This document shows positions 37,689 through 49,395 of a DNA stretch of 64,000 nucleotides, one piece after another; position 1 is the first letter of the stretch, and each line of letters begins with the position of its first letter. This DNA comes from Epiperipatus broadwayi (lineage: Eukaryota > Onychophora > Udeonychophora > Euonychophora > Peripatidae). A program made the position numbers and the translations under genes. Below the pieces are notes generated by a model. That model had not been told where the DNA came from and did not search any database. It saw only the letters and a program-made list of their open reading frames with translations. Location of the stretch: positions 6,309,092 to 6,373,091 of the forward strand of contig JAQFVV010000020.1 of NCBI GenBank assembly GCA_028023455.1, in the 5' to 3' direction.

Positions 37689-37964
37689 AAATACTAGAAC
37701 TAGTCCAGCATTTTATCAATGCCTAACTATTGAGAAGAAAATCTGAAACTTTCAGACATGTAAATGTCCAAAAATCCAGCTATTAATGCTGTGGCGATTT
37801 TATATTGCTAGAGCTATTAATATATGGTGTATCTGAACTTAGTTCAGTCCCATACGGCTATTTGAGTTAGATAGCTGGATTTTTGGACATTTACATGTCT
37901 GAAAGTTTCAGATTTTCTTCTCAATAGTTAGGCATTGATAAAATGCTGGACTAGTTCTAGTATT

Positions 37965-38029
37965 TTTATTCCCTAGCACCTCACTGATGACGCTAGAGGC
38001 AGAAACTGCAGTCTGAGGTTGAGGGTATT
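37965..38029 (+). ncRNA. Hammerhead ribozyme, A2 right arm
   Basis: CCCT/AGGG and CCTCA/TGAGG stem I, core CTGATGA (37984-37990), stem II GC-TAGAG-GC, GAAA, stem III ACT-GC-AGT, cleavage C at 38013. Stem II has a C/A mismatch at its base. Core intact. Confidence 0.8.
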
Positions 38030-38086
38030 TTTGAAGCTTCATAAGAGTTTGTTTTTAACTTACTCTATATATAACTTCATGATTTA

Positions 38087-40086
38087 TATATTCATTAAAA
38101 ATTCTATTAGTTTTAGTGTCATCATATCACCACAAAATTTTAAAACTTTATTAAATACTCTACTAAAACATATAGCCCTTCTACTTTTTTAAGTTTACAA
38201 AGAGCTGTTTCAACTTTATTAAGCTGAGTATTTAAGTCCAAATTTAAATGAATCAAACAGGTTGGATAAATCATTAAAACCAATCAGATGAATACTTCTA
38301 CCATTTTTAATGTGATATAAATATTTCTTCCATTTATTATTAACATTATCATATAAAGGATTATCATCTGTTATTTAAAAGATCTATATGTTATTTTTAA
38401 TAATAAAAAACATTAAAATGATAATGATCTGAAAAATGAGTTTTAATCCATTAATAATTTTCAAAATTCTTATTTTCCAAACGGAAATCACTACATATAC
38501 TTTTAATCAAATTGCTAAAAATACATTCAGTGTTAGAGAAACAGTTACAATATTTTAATAAACCCACGAACAGATTTAATTATATCCACTATACTATTAA
38601 AGAAAAATAAATAGCACAACAATATGCCCAACTTGAAAACTCAAATTCTTCTGCTGTTTAAACTTTTCCTGGTAAATTTCATGCTGTCTTGGAGTGGCAA
38701 TGCTATTCGTATTTAGTGGTCATGAAGTTAATCGTGGTATTTTTATCATAATTTTATATTAAGCAATACTTTAGTTTTCATTTTTTCTCTCTTTATTTTT
38801 ATCTTCCCCCTCTCTACTTTATGGGGTGACTAGATTAACTTTAATGAAAACAAGTCTTGTTATTTTTATCTTAGTGAACACTCCCAAATTTGGGGAAAAC
38901 AAATTAATTATCTCATAATGTCATTGTAGAAAAACAGTGTAGAAATCTGTTTTTCTAAGAAATTTTTTATTTTATTTTATTTAAATAATAAGCGCTAATC
39001 TTAAAAACTCAAATTTGTTATATAGAATAAAATCTGTTTTATTCTGAAATCAATAACCACCATCTCACTCGTATATATCTAATTATGTTTATTATAATAT
39101 AAAGCACTTATGACCGAATTCTCATATTCATTAACGTTTGTGGGAAATTTCCTATATAAATTAATGTAACAGGGGAAAGGGATTTCTATATCGATATTTT
39201 GTCATTTTATTAATAAATTTAAGCTCTCCCATACTGTTTAGTATTTAAATCATACCATTATGCAGGATATTTTATAATGTATAAGTAGTAATTAATTAAG
39301 TATTCTTTTGAAGTTTTATATGTGTTGTTCCAAGTGTTGCATGCATACAGACTCTCTCATTTAGATATATTTGTGCTTCACCCTATCCAGGCGTATCGGA
39401 AAGCTGAACCCCGTCTCATATTTCCAAGTCCAAGAACCAGGCTCTTAAATCCCTGGAGACTTTTGTCACTTGAGACAACTGCATAGGAGCACTCTGGGAA
39501 AAGCCCAGCCTATTGCAACTCACAGCAGACTATTCTTCAATGAATTTTCAGAAGCACCTTTCTAGGATCTGTGACTTGATCACATAAGTATGCCACCATA
39601 CACGCACTACCCTTTTTGTTCTAGTTCCAGATAAAACCTATGAATATCCATAAGCCATAATGTTATGACTCTACTAAGCATATTTCTTCATTATATTTAT
39701 TAATATTTTCATATGCACGTCTTTTTGCGACACAATCATCTATATGTTAATGAAGTATCCCACACACATTTCTCACTCAGTATAAACTGAGAGTAGTTTA
39801 CTTATTACTATAAAGTGTATTTTTGTAATAAAATTAATCATTCTAAATATTGGGTCAAGCGCTATATTTTACTATTTTCTGCGGAGGTGGATTGGTATCT
39901 CACAAAGATATTTACTCTCATAACGCTAAATCAACTATGTTCATCAGTGTATTTATTAATTATTGACATATGAACTAGCTGCAATAAAATAAAGTAATAA
40001 ATACATTTGTCATTTTCCAAATGATAAACAAATTTCATTTGATATACATGTGTTACGGTATAAATATAATCAAATTATATCTATTT
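38087..40086. other. AT-rich spacer with a GC-richer island
   Basis: 39340-39660 is clearly richer in GC (CCTATCCAGGCGTATCGG, CTCTGGGAAAAGCCCAGCC) but has stops in all frames checked and no motif I recognise. The rest is AT-rich without features. Confidence 0.35.
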
Positions 40087-40146
40087 AAAGAGGCCAATGG
40101 TGATTAATGAAGTAATAAAGAGGCCAATGATGATTAATGAAATAAT
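40087..40146. repeat. 30-bp tandem repeat, two units
   Basis: AAAGAGGCCAATGGTGATTA recurs 30 bp later with one visible change. Confidence 0.85.
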
Positions 40147-41484
40147 ATAAACCAAGTATTTATGCATATTTTATTTATATATATATCATAACTTTTAGAA
40201 TCATTGTTTCTTTATTTAAAATATTAATATTTTCATTATTGAATTATGCTTGCTCTGACTAGATAATCTCCCGCTAATCCTATATATATATATAGTTAAT
40301 GTAAAAGGTCATGACCTTAAATGAGTCAAACTTATGATATTATGCTAAAAGAGTTTCTTTATATGAGTCAAATTAGAGTCTCTTTGTGTCTCCTGCGATG
40401 CCGGCGGAGAGAGATAAATTAGATCGGTATCATCGGGATTGTTGCTCATAAGTTGGTAGATCTGGAAAATAGGAAAATAGGGCAGAACTCATGAGTGTTC
40501 CTGACTTATGTTTGGGTTTGATTGGACTCAAGGTACTCTTGCCTAGATGCTAGATCTTGTTATATGAACAGACAAAACCGACCGGTACAACATTATGCAT
40601 AAATTCAATAATAATAAACTATTTGAATACCCAGATCTAATAGCATTCTTTCCAATAACTTGGACCATGATGTACTATTTCTATCAAATTGTATGTTAAT
40701 TATTCAAAGAAAAAAAAGATTCTTTAATGGTCTTGATGTAATAATACTATCCAATAAGAAATAAAAACTTTCTGAATCTAATATTCCAGTTTATTACATT
40801 GCATTCACTTTTAGAATGAAGTAAACACCTGCAAAATTAAATAATACATAAAAAATATTAATGACTTTTTTGCTCAGGAGTTCATTAGACGTTCAAGCAC
40901 CAAACTGAGCAGGACAGATAATATAATAAAATGTATTAATGAAAAGGGCAATAAGCAAAGGCCAACTAATGGCAATAAATTATATGTATCCACCAACCAC
41001 TTGGTTATAATTATTTATGATGAAGATATTCAAATAGCTAATTACTTAACCTGTTTTAGAGCAAAGAACTTAATATACATATGCTTTGGCTGCTTTTAAA
41101 AATATTCCACAACAATTATTATATATGGAATGCACATTTTTACATGTTTTTTTTTTTTTTTTAATCTTGAGTCTCTGACATTTTGACTTTCCAAAGTAAA
41201 TTATTTCCTAACTTACTTATATTTTTAATAAATTAAAAAATACAAATAATTTACTAATTTTTAATATATATATAAGGGATCTTTAATATAAATAAGGAAA
41301 TATCTTCCTACATTACGTTCTCAATAATAACCAAAAAATTACGTATATTTATAAAGTTATTATTTATTAATTTTAACATAACAATTTAAAAAGAGCATAT
41401 TATAAATTTGTTACATATATCTGTGCAAACATTTTTTTCGTTTTTGTAAATAATACTCCAAAACTACAGGAAATGTTATAAGAG
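40147..41484. other. AT-rich spacer, GC-richer block and family F piece
   Basis: 40385-40590 is GC-richer (GATGCCGGCGGAGAGAG) and unassigned. 40870-40925 matches family F (GCTCAGGAGTTCATTAG). Otherwise nothing recognised. Confidence 0.35.
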
Positions 41485-41568
41485 ATAGTGGCCTAACGGT
41501 TATCATAGCTGCCTTCTACGCAGCTGGCCCGGGTTCGCCTCCTGGTCAAAGCTTTGACATATAAATAA
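41485..41568 (+). repeat. tRNA-Arg(UCU)-like SINE
   Basis: GTGGCCTAACGGTTAT is an A-box/D-arm. GCTGC-CTTCTAC-GCAGC is a perfect 5-bp anticodon arm with anticodon TCT. CCGGG-TTCGCCT-CCTGG is a T arm. The acceptor stem is not convincing and the sequence runs into TTTGACATATAAATAAAAA, so this is a tRNA-derived SINE rather than a working tRNA. tRNA-Arg-derived SINEs have been described in octopus. Confidence 0.65.
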
Positions 41569-42229
41569 AAAAAGATTTTAGGGTTACGAATTAAAAACAT
41601 TAATAAATGTTCTAATAGCTTTTAAACGAGGGCAGGGGGGGGGTCCAATTAAAGTATAGTTATTTAATTAAATAATAGTATAAAAAGAGTAATTATTAAA
41701 CGCAATGATATTAACTATTGAATTATGTGCATGTGTGTCGGTGAGTGAGTGTATATGTATACCGTATGTAGAAGGTAATGACAGATAGGGAAAAACATTG
41801 GGAAAAGTAAAAATTACTTGATTGAGCTATCAACCCAGGCTTTATCAAATAATTTTATATCTGTGCATGAGATAATTGGTCAAATATAAATATATTATGA
41901 AACCAATGTAAAAAATAATCGAATGATTATTCAGTAAGGTATGTGATATCTGAAGACTAAAAGTGATAGGCTGAGGTTTAATTTAGGGACATTTAGGTCC
42001 CAAATTCATCATCCTCTACAACATTAAATCACACAAAGCAAAAGAAGCTACTCAAAACTTAATTCTAATAAATAATTTTTATTGACTTTCTAATGCTGGG
42101 CCGCTATGATAAAAAAAAAACTTAGTATTTACATAATTTTAATTGAGCTTAACGCTTTCAATACCCTCTTGGTATCAAAATCATAACACTGAATGATATG
42201 TAGTATGATGATTTATGTGATGTGAGTTT
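41569..42229. other. AT-rich spacer with family F relic and poly-G
   Basis: A G-run lies at about 41633-41643. A family F copy lies at about 41925-42040 (AAAAGTGATAGGCTGAGG, CATTAAATCAC). Nothing else recognised. Confidence 0.4.
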
Positions 42230-42900
42230 ATTTAGATTTATTCAAATGAATCCAAAGGATTAATTAGCCCACCCTTATGAGAGGTGGAACAGGATTCCTT
42301 TTTGTTAATGGAGTTGGAATCATTGGCGAAGTGCAACACCTCTTTAATCTTGGCATTGTTTCTTTCAGTACATGCAATGCTGGCTGATATAAGCAAAAAT
42401 TCATGAACAAGTGTATTTTAGTGTTTGAGGAATATGGAACGGTATTCTAATTGGCTTCTGCCTCTTTTGTATAAGTATTGATTTGTGATAGCCTTGTGGT
42501 GAATCTCGCATGAGATTCTTCATAGTAGACAGAATTGTATCCAATTTGGGTATATACAATCTTGTAGACTGTTTGGAGTGTTTGTTCTATGGGGAGTTTG
42601 TCTTTAGAGTTGTTTATTCATCTATTTTTTAAGGGAGGGATGTGGAAGCTTATTCGATGTGTCTCAGAACAATTTTTGGTGATGTTTCTGGCTATTTGGG
42701 GGATATAAGTGAGCAGTATCTGTAGATTGTTGAAAATTGATTTGCTCTGATTTTATTATAGACTTTGTTGATGATATTAACCAATATGCAGTATATGAAC
42801 ACCATATGACATAAGTTGCTTATGTATTTCTTTATGTTGGCTTTTCAGTCTCCTAGTTTACACAAATAAAGGTTTCTATGGAGAAATGTTGTTAGGCCAG
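42230..42900 (-). pseudogene. Possible decayed coding sequence, unrecognised
   Basis: Compositionally distinct from its surroundings, with weaker A/T bias and codon-like texture. One minus-strand frame reads long stretches such as ISASIACTERNNAKIKEV and ESCSTSHKGGLINPL with about six stops over the whole block. I do not recognise the family. It could be an old retroelement tail, or non-coding. Confidence 0.3.
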
Positions 42901-43659
42901 TATATTAATAAAATTAAAACATAATAAGTGATAGAGAGCATTAATGAAATACAAACATCAAGACTTCCTAGGAGGATTTATTTAATTAAAAGACAACTGT
43001 AAACTTAGTCCTCATATATTGCACATGATGTCATAACTCCTTTAAGCATAATTCAAGATTAATGCATATTCAGTTGTATAATAATGATAATAGATAAAGT
43101 GGTAATTATGATTATTAATATTAGTAATAATTATCAGGATGATAATTTTCATTGATCTTTCATTTAATTATTATGTACAAGAGAATAGTGATTTGAAAAT
43201 TTCTTTAATATTTTTTTTTTAATAATTGTTAGTACAATTTTATTCACAATCATTATTATTATTTTTTTTTATTATTTCATACATATACGTCATTCATAAC
43301 CTGGAACATCCTAAAAATATATAATGCTATCAATTAATGTAATAATTTTATAAAAATATAATAATAAGTTTTCAAATTTATAATAAATAGATGGATTTTC
43401 TTTTCATCAATAACATAATCCATACCCATCATCACTACTTAGCATTAAAATGCCTTTGTTATATTTGTAACTGCTAATGAAACAATTTTTTTAATTAAAT
43501 TCTTACAACATCAAGAGATATGTTGTTGCCTGGCAGAATGATATAACATTAATGGGTTCAAAAATATTCATTGGCAATAAAATTATCTATAATCTTCTAA
43601 ATATAAATTATATAAATACAATCAATATTATATCAATAAACATTTAAGTAATTGAGACA
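42901..43659. other. AT-rich spacer
   Basis: No feature recognised. Confidence 0.35.
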
Positions 43660-44812
43660 GAAGTAACTACCTCCCATTGAGTTTTATGTAATGCCAACAA
43701 GTATGAAAAAGTAGAATGATACCAATCTATCTTTTAACTCTGTCATTATATAATGTTATTCTGAAGGTTTGTGATGATGGTGTTCTAGTTGTATTTTTAT
43801 ATTGGACTATTTCCATCATCTAATATGTGTGTTGAATGTCTTAGAACAATTTAATTTTATTTAAATAGTCCAAATACATTCAACTGTTAGTAATATCACA
43901 GCAAACAGGTTAGTATATGCACCAACTGCTAGTAATATCACAGCTTATTTTTTGATATAGTTTTAAATTATAGGGTGAATTTGATCTGTTATTTAATTTT
44001 TGTGCAGATTAAATAATCTGAAATCATAATTAATATATTCAGACAGGCAAGAGCAAGATTTAGTTTTAACAACCTCTAAATATTAAATTTAAAAACCAGT
44101 TTTAAAAATGTTATAATAAATAATCAAACTGTAAATGTATAATAATTGAAACATAATTAATTACTACTCACTGAGATATGTAACACAACTATGAAAAGAT
44201 AAAATATCAATCTATCTTTTAGCTCTGTTGTTTATATAAGCTTATTTTATTTGATGTAGTTCAAAACTATAGGTTGAATTTAGTCTATAATTTTAATTTA
44301 TGATCAGACTAAATGATCTGAAGTTATGATATAAGCTTACTTTATTTGATGTAGTTTTAAACTATAGAAATTATTCAAATGAAAATCAATCTCTGATAGT
44401 GCACTATTTCTGAAATATTATAAATTTCCATGTGCTTGCCTACTGGTAAGAGTTTAAAAACTTAAGTGAATCACTTAAGTTTAGAGTGTACCTTCTATGT
44501 ACACCAACTCTTACAGACTGTGCTTAAATCAGGGCTTGAGTCTATTGTGTGCCTGATGTTATAATAAAATATGTAATTGTATAAATCTATTTAACTTAAG
44601 TGATTCACTTAAGTTTTTTAAACTCTTACCAGAGGGCGAGTGTGTGGAAATTTATATTTAAGAAATAGCGCATTATCAGAAATTGACTTCCATTTGAATA
44701 ATTTCAAAGTTTTCAGAGCTTTATAATAATAGATTTTAAACTATAGGTTGAATTTACTCTATAATTTTAATTTATGTTCAGACTAAATGATCTGAAGTTA
44801 TGATTATTTATT
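43660..44812. repeat. Local repeat cluster (families X, G, E) with a TIR insert
   Basis: Block X (CAATCTATCTTTTA.CTCTGT) occurs at 43660-43755 and 44160-44240. Block G (AAACTATAGGTTGAATTTAG, ACTAAATGATCTGAAGTTATG) occurs at 43944-44035, 44240-44330 and 44722-44812. A family E piece (43760-43930) splits the first X-G pair, and a TIR element splits the G region after 44366. This is an old duplicated unit with later insertions. Confidence 0.65.
44367..44705. mobile_element. TIR element (MITE-like)
   Basis: GAAATTATTCAAATG at the left and CATTTGAATAATTTC at the right begin about 65-bp terminal inverted repeats. Inside, the palindrome CTTAAGTGAATCACTTAAG occurs twice in inverted setting. No coding sequence. 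Confidence 0.7.
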
Positions 44813-46059
44813 ACTACATTAAACATGTAAATTAATTATAAAAGTCAATGTAATTTAGTGCCTTAGCAGTCATGGGTTCAAAAGCTGAAGGTCTTTAATC
44901 AAAGCTCAATTTCATTTCCACTGTTCAAGCATTACATGGCATTGCAGGTGACAATCATTCAATTATTTTTTTATGATATAATTAAATGATATTTTTAAAT
45001 TTAGCTGAAATTAACATGATAATTTTATGACAGTTTTAATTGTCTGATCATGGAAAGTATATAAATAAAATTTTCTTTCAATGCATTGGAATTTAACAAT
45101 AATATGAATGCAGGCTCATTATTTTTTTAATTAAGTATAAGTATTATTGAACAAAATATCTGTATCTCCATCATCCTGAGTTACCTTCTCTAAATATCCG
45201 TGTTATACTCAACTTAGTCAGGTGCACTTTTCTTTGTGATTTAAGCTTGTAGTAAATGATAGCTCCTAACACTATTATTATTACTAATTATCTTCCAATA
45301 CATTATTCTACTTTCAATTAAATCTCGACTGCAATTTATTTGTTAAGCTACATCTTAATTTTATTTCTCATTTAAAACTGTGATTTTCTTGGTTTTTAAT
45401 GTGTAATCTGAAGCTAATTAGCTTTATTTTTCTTTTGCTTTTGCTTAGCAACTAAAGTACCATAATCGTTTGGATTCCATAAGAATATTCCAAAATGTTC
45501 AAAGTTTGTTAAAGATATCCTAATTTAGGTTAGATTATATATTCTTCACTTTTTAGGAATTTCTGTATTACTTGAAAATAATAACTTTTTTTTTAATTAC
45601 CCAAGTTACTCTGTATGTCAGTTTTCTGAATCTTTAAACCTACTTTACAATTACATATTACGACATTGCTTATAAAATTCTTTTTTAAAACTGTCCAGCT
45701 TCTTTTTGTGCTTTAACAGTGAAAATCAATTTCATTCTCTTAATTACTGAAAAGAAGTGTTTTGTATTATGCATGAATATAAAGCTCATTTGAAAGATAG
45801 TTCAATTTTTGACTAAAATGAGTAAAAATGCATGTGTCTAACTCATATGTTTTTAATTTTTTATAGAAAAAATAAGCCATGGAAAATTATTGATGCAGAC
45901 ATTTTAGATAGAATTGATAGACATTTTCAAGATATGTCCTAAAAATAATTACTAGTTTTTAAATATTAATTTGCAATATATCAAAATGTCTTGATGAATT
46001 TTTCAAATTTTCCTCTAGAATTATTTTAATTAAAAATCAGTCAGCCTATAAAAATATTA
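44813..46059. other. AT-rich spacer
   Basis: A possible old SINE B-box (ATGGGTTCAAAAGC) near 44873. Otherwise nothing recognised. Confidence 0.35.
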
Positions 46060-46235
46060 AAACAGGCAAAACTCACTATACATATTGCTACACACAGCAA
46101 GCTAGAGTAATCAATGGATGCCAGAAGGCTTGTGCATAAAATCCCCATCTAGTGCCTACTCATCCAATATCCCCAGACTAGTTTCTGTCAGTTATAAGCA
46201 AGCATAAGAAATGGTGATCATGTGATGTCTATTGG
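46060..46235 (-). repeat. Family B fragment, copy B7
   Basis: Minus-strand fragment with the B4-type end (AACAGGCAAAACTCACTAT). It retains GAAACTAGTCTGGGG and ATTGGATGAG of the ribozyme but has lost CUGAUGA and stem II through a deletion at about 46190. Confidence 0.7.
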
Positions 46236-47898
46236 CCTATAAAAATATAATTGTGTGCAAGTATATAAGATAGTGTGTTAGTGTTATTGATGTATATTTG
46301 CATTTTTAGAAATTATCAATGTTATTGTTATATAAACATTTGAATACAAATTATTATATAGTCTAATAATGAAATAATTCTGCTTTTATCTTATAAAATA
46401 TTAGCATGAAATATGAGAGGTGAGTACTATTATATAGCGTAATTGAAATTTTATCCTAATTTTAATAAATTTACTAACAAAATTCTTATTTTAAAACTCT
46501 GAATATCAAAATTAATACTTTATGAATAAATTCAAAATTAAATAACTTCAAAAATGCTCAAGTTTGCTACTTTTAAATGTAATTTTATGATAATTGTTAT
46601 ATTTTCTAAGCTTTATTGTTTTCTATGCTGTGTTAATTTTATGAAACATAATATTTTATTTTAACATCATGTAAAATTACTGTGAAAAATCACATCTTGA
46701 ACTAAATATGTAAATAAGTAATATGAAATATGTCACTCACAACAGATTATATCTCTAACTATGGCTAGAAGAAGACATATTTTGTGCCACTAACTATGAT
46801 TCTTTTGATTAAATCATTATGCTACATTCCTTTTTAATTAATTGATTGTTTTCCAATCTGTCAACTAATGTCAACTAATATTATGCCTAAAAATATAGCT
46901 TATCAGTAATTTCTTCTTCAATGGAAACTTGCAAAAGATAAAGATGCAAAAGTTTTGCATACATTATTTTTAAGATATAAAGGGATTTAATCTTATCAAA
47001 TATGCTTATATCATGATGTAAAAAGTCACTGAACTTCTTTAAGCCATCTTATTGCTGAAGGAAGTTATTATATTTTATAAAATGAAGAACTGCATAAATT
47101 TTGTTGATTATCAGATATACTTCAAAGCTGTTTTGATTTTGGATCAAAAAAACTCCAACAATCCTTATTAAAAAACTATAAAGAACAAGCAATATTTATA
47201 ATTGATGAAGTTTTCTATTGTTATTTTATCATCTATGTACCTAGATATCCTTTTATTGAAAAAAAAGTGAAGAGTAACTGATTTAGTCATAAACCAATTG
47301 CCTGGAAAAAAACAAGCATGTTGTAAAAATTTTCAAGGGTTTATCAGCCAGACTTTAAATCCATCTCAAAAGCATGATAGGTGAGTTTACTATCATTGTA
47401 CTATGATGGCCTCCATAAAATTCTAGATTTGTAATAAAATTCTGAAAGCTCATCTTTAAATTTTATGTTTATTTGTTTTCTTATTAGCATGTCAAATCTA
47501 GAAATTTCCGTTCTTTTTAAAATCTATTTAATTTCTGTTTTATTATTTTAAATTTAATTTATTATGTGCTCATGCCATTTTAATAAATTCTTATTATATA
47601 TATTACAATAATGTCAATTTGTGTTATGTCTTTTTTACTTGATTGTTGAATCAATAATTTAGTCACCAACTAAGAAATGTTTCCTAGGATCCTGGAATAC
47701 CAGGATCCAGGTTGATTTTGGCTGTGGGATTTATCCCAGGAAATTTTCTTTATCCCAAGAATTCCCAGTCTGAATTACTAAATAATCAATACTTACAGTG
47801 TTCTACACACACACACACACACATATATATATAATAAATAAAGTTTGATATCTGTATTCGTTTCACAATATATGTAATATAGAAATCAATATATATAT
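46236..47898. other. AT-rich spacer with hairpin-rich block
   Basis: 47676-47770 holds GGATCCTGGAATACCAGGATCC and repeated TCCCAGGAA/ATCCCAAGAA. It shares short words in inverse orientation with 60325-60400 beside the hAT relic, so it may be a hAT-derived MITE end. A (CA)n(TA)n run lies at 47807-47832. Confidence 0.35.
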
Positions 47899-48040
47899 CA
47901 AAATACAGTACAATTTATATAAATTATATTCTTTTAGAAGTACTTTCGACTATACACTTTGTAGTTGATAAAGACTACAAAGTGTATAGTCAAAAGTACT
48001 TCTAAAAGAATATAATTTATATAAATTGTACTGTATTTTG
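47899..48040. repeat. Near-perfect 142-bp palindrome
   Basis: Arms of 67 nt (47899-47965 and 47974-48040) differ visibly at one position and surround the 8-nt centre TGATAAAG. TA-rich microsatellite flanks both sides. The centre plus right arm reads TTGATAAAGACTAC..GTATAGTC-AAAAG, which faintly resembles the family C motif. Confidence 0.9.
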
Positions 48041-49395
48041 TTATATATATATATATATACGCAACCATTGTACACTGACAATATAGTTTCTTTATAATTT
48101 GAGGCATCAAAAATAAAAATGTGTATTACTTTAATTTAGAAAAACATTTATTTTCATACATTTCATTTGCAATATATATATTGTGCCCTTATCTATAGGT
48201 CATAATAAGGTAGAATGGTCAATTGCTAAAAAAAAAAAATTTAAATTTTAAGATATGTTTGTATGATATATGAATAATAGTAGGATAATTAGATTTTATA
48301 GTACAATTTAAGGCTGAATTAAATACCTGGTATATAAAAGTGTAACGAATTATTTAAAAAAACAATTAAATAAAGCTTAATTATATTCTTGCTTATGGTT
48401 GTAAAAGCTGGCCATATAAAATAACACAGCTATAAATAGTTAAAAATATATTAATAATTCGAGTATGATATTTTAAAACTAATAAATTAAATAAATGCTA
48501 TATGTAGTGTTATAATTATATTTAATAGTCAAAATTAATCTAATATATTTTAAGATAAACTTTATGATGGTGATAATTATATTTAGTTCTACATTTTTAA
48601 AATTATTTTCCAAATTTTTATAAAATATATCAGTTTTGGTAATTTAGACTGAGACGTAAATTAAAAAAAAAAAAAAATCATCTGATAAAGTTAGTAATCA
48701 TGTGACTGTATAATATATACCTTCACACACACGCTTGTTAGAATTTAATAACAAAGTTTGTGAATTATGGAACTAAATGTAATTGCTATCTATCGTTGAA
48801 ATGAATGTTGAAATATTAAATAGTTATTTTAAATGTTTAAATGATGTAATATTTAAGTAGTGTTTAAAAGTTGAATACAGTTAATAAAAAATTAAATATT
48901 TTATTTAAATAAAAACAAGATAAATTAAATATTAATATTAAAATAGATATTAAATATTATTTTAATAATTGTTTTAAAAAATTAAATGACTTTGATAAAA
49001 TTATAATTGAATTAAAAATACTATTTTAAGTAATATTTTAAATCATTACGTCATAAATGTCTTATTTGAAAAGTCTAGTCTGTTATAAAACTAAAAAAGT
49101 GTAAATTTGTTCGCGCTAAAAAGTAATTAACCAATCAACGGAGGTATTTAGCAGACGAAAAATAGAAATTATACAGAGCGGGAGAAAGTAATGTGTAAGT
49201 AAAGGAAGGAGTAACATATTTTTTAGCTGTATAAGATCGTAAGCTAGAAAAGTGAAACAATTTTAAAATTTTATATTTATTTTTAAAAGTTTTTTTTAAA
49301 TATAGTATTTTGAACTACTTTTAAATGGAAGGCTAGTTTAAAAGTTTTCTTACCAGGTTATTTTATTCAAGTTTAGCCGAAACATTGCAGTAAAA
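48041..49395. other. AT-rich spacer
   Basis: No feature recognised. Confidence 0.35.

Larger units (their letters stand above)
37523..38073. mobile_element. Family A palindromic hammerhead element, copy A2
   Basis: Flanked by identical ACTTCATGATTTA at 37510-37522 and 38074-38086. It has the same lead (AATTTTAATAAAGCTCC, TTTACAAATG) and inverted arms bounded by GTTATATATAGAG and CTCTATATATAAC as A1. Arms are nearly perfect inverted copies except for about 70 nt in the centre. Each arm has an intact hammerhead core, facing outward. Confidence 0.85.

Noticed and set aside
37599-38060. Classical cut-and-paste TIR transposon
   Set aside because: The 13-bp direct repeats lie outside an asymmetric 60-80 nt lead, not at the inverted-arm ends, and ribozymes in each arm point to an RNA-based element.
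41485-41568. Functional tRNA-Arg gene
   Set aside because: No convincing acceptor stem and an A-rich SINE-like tail follows.
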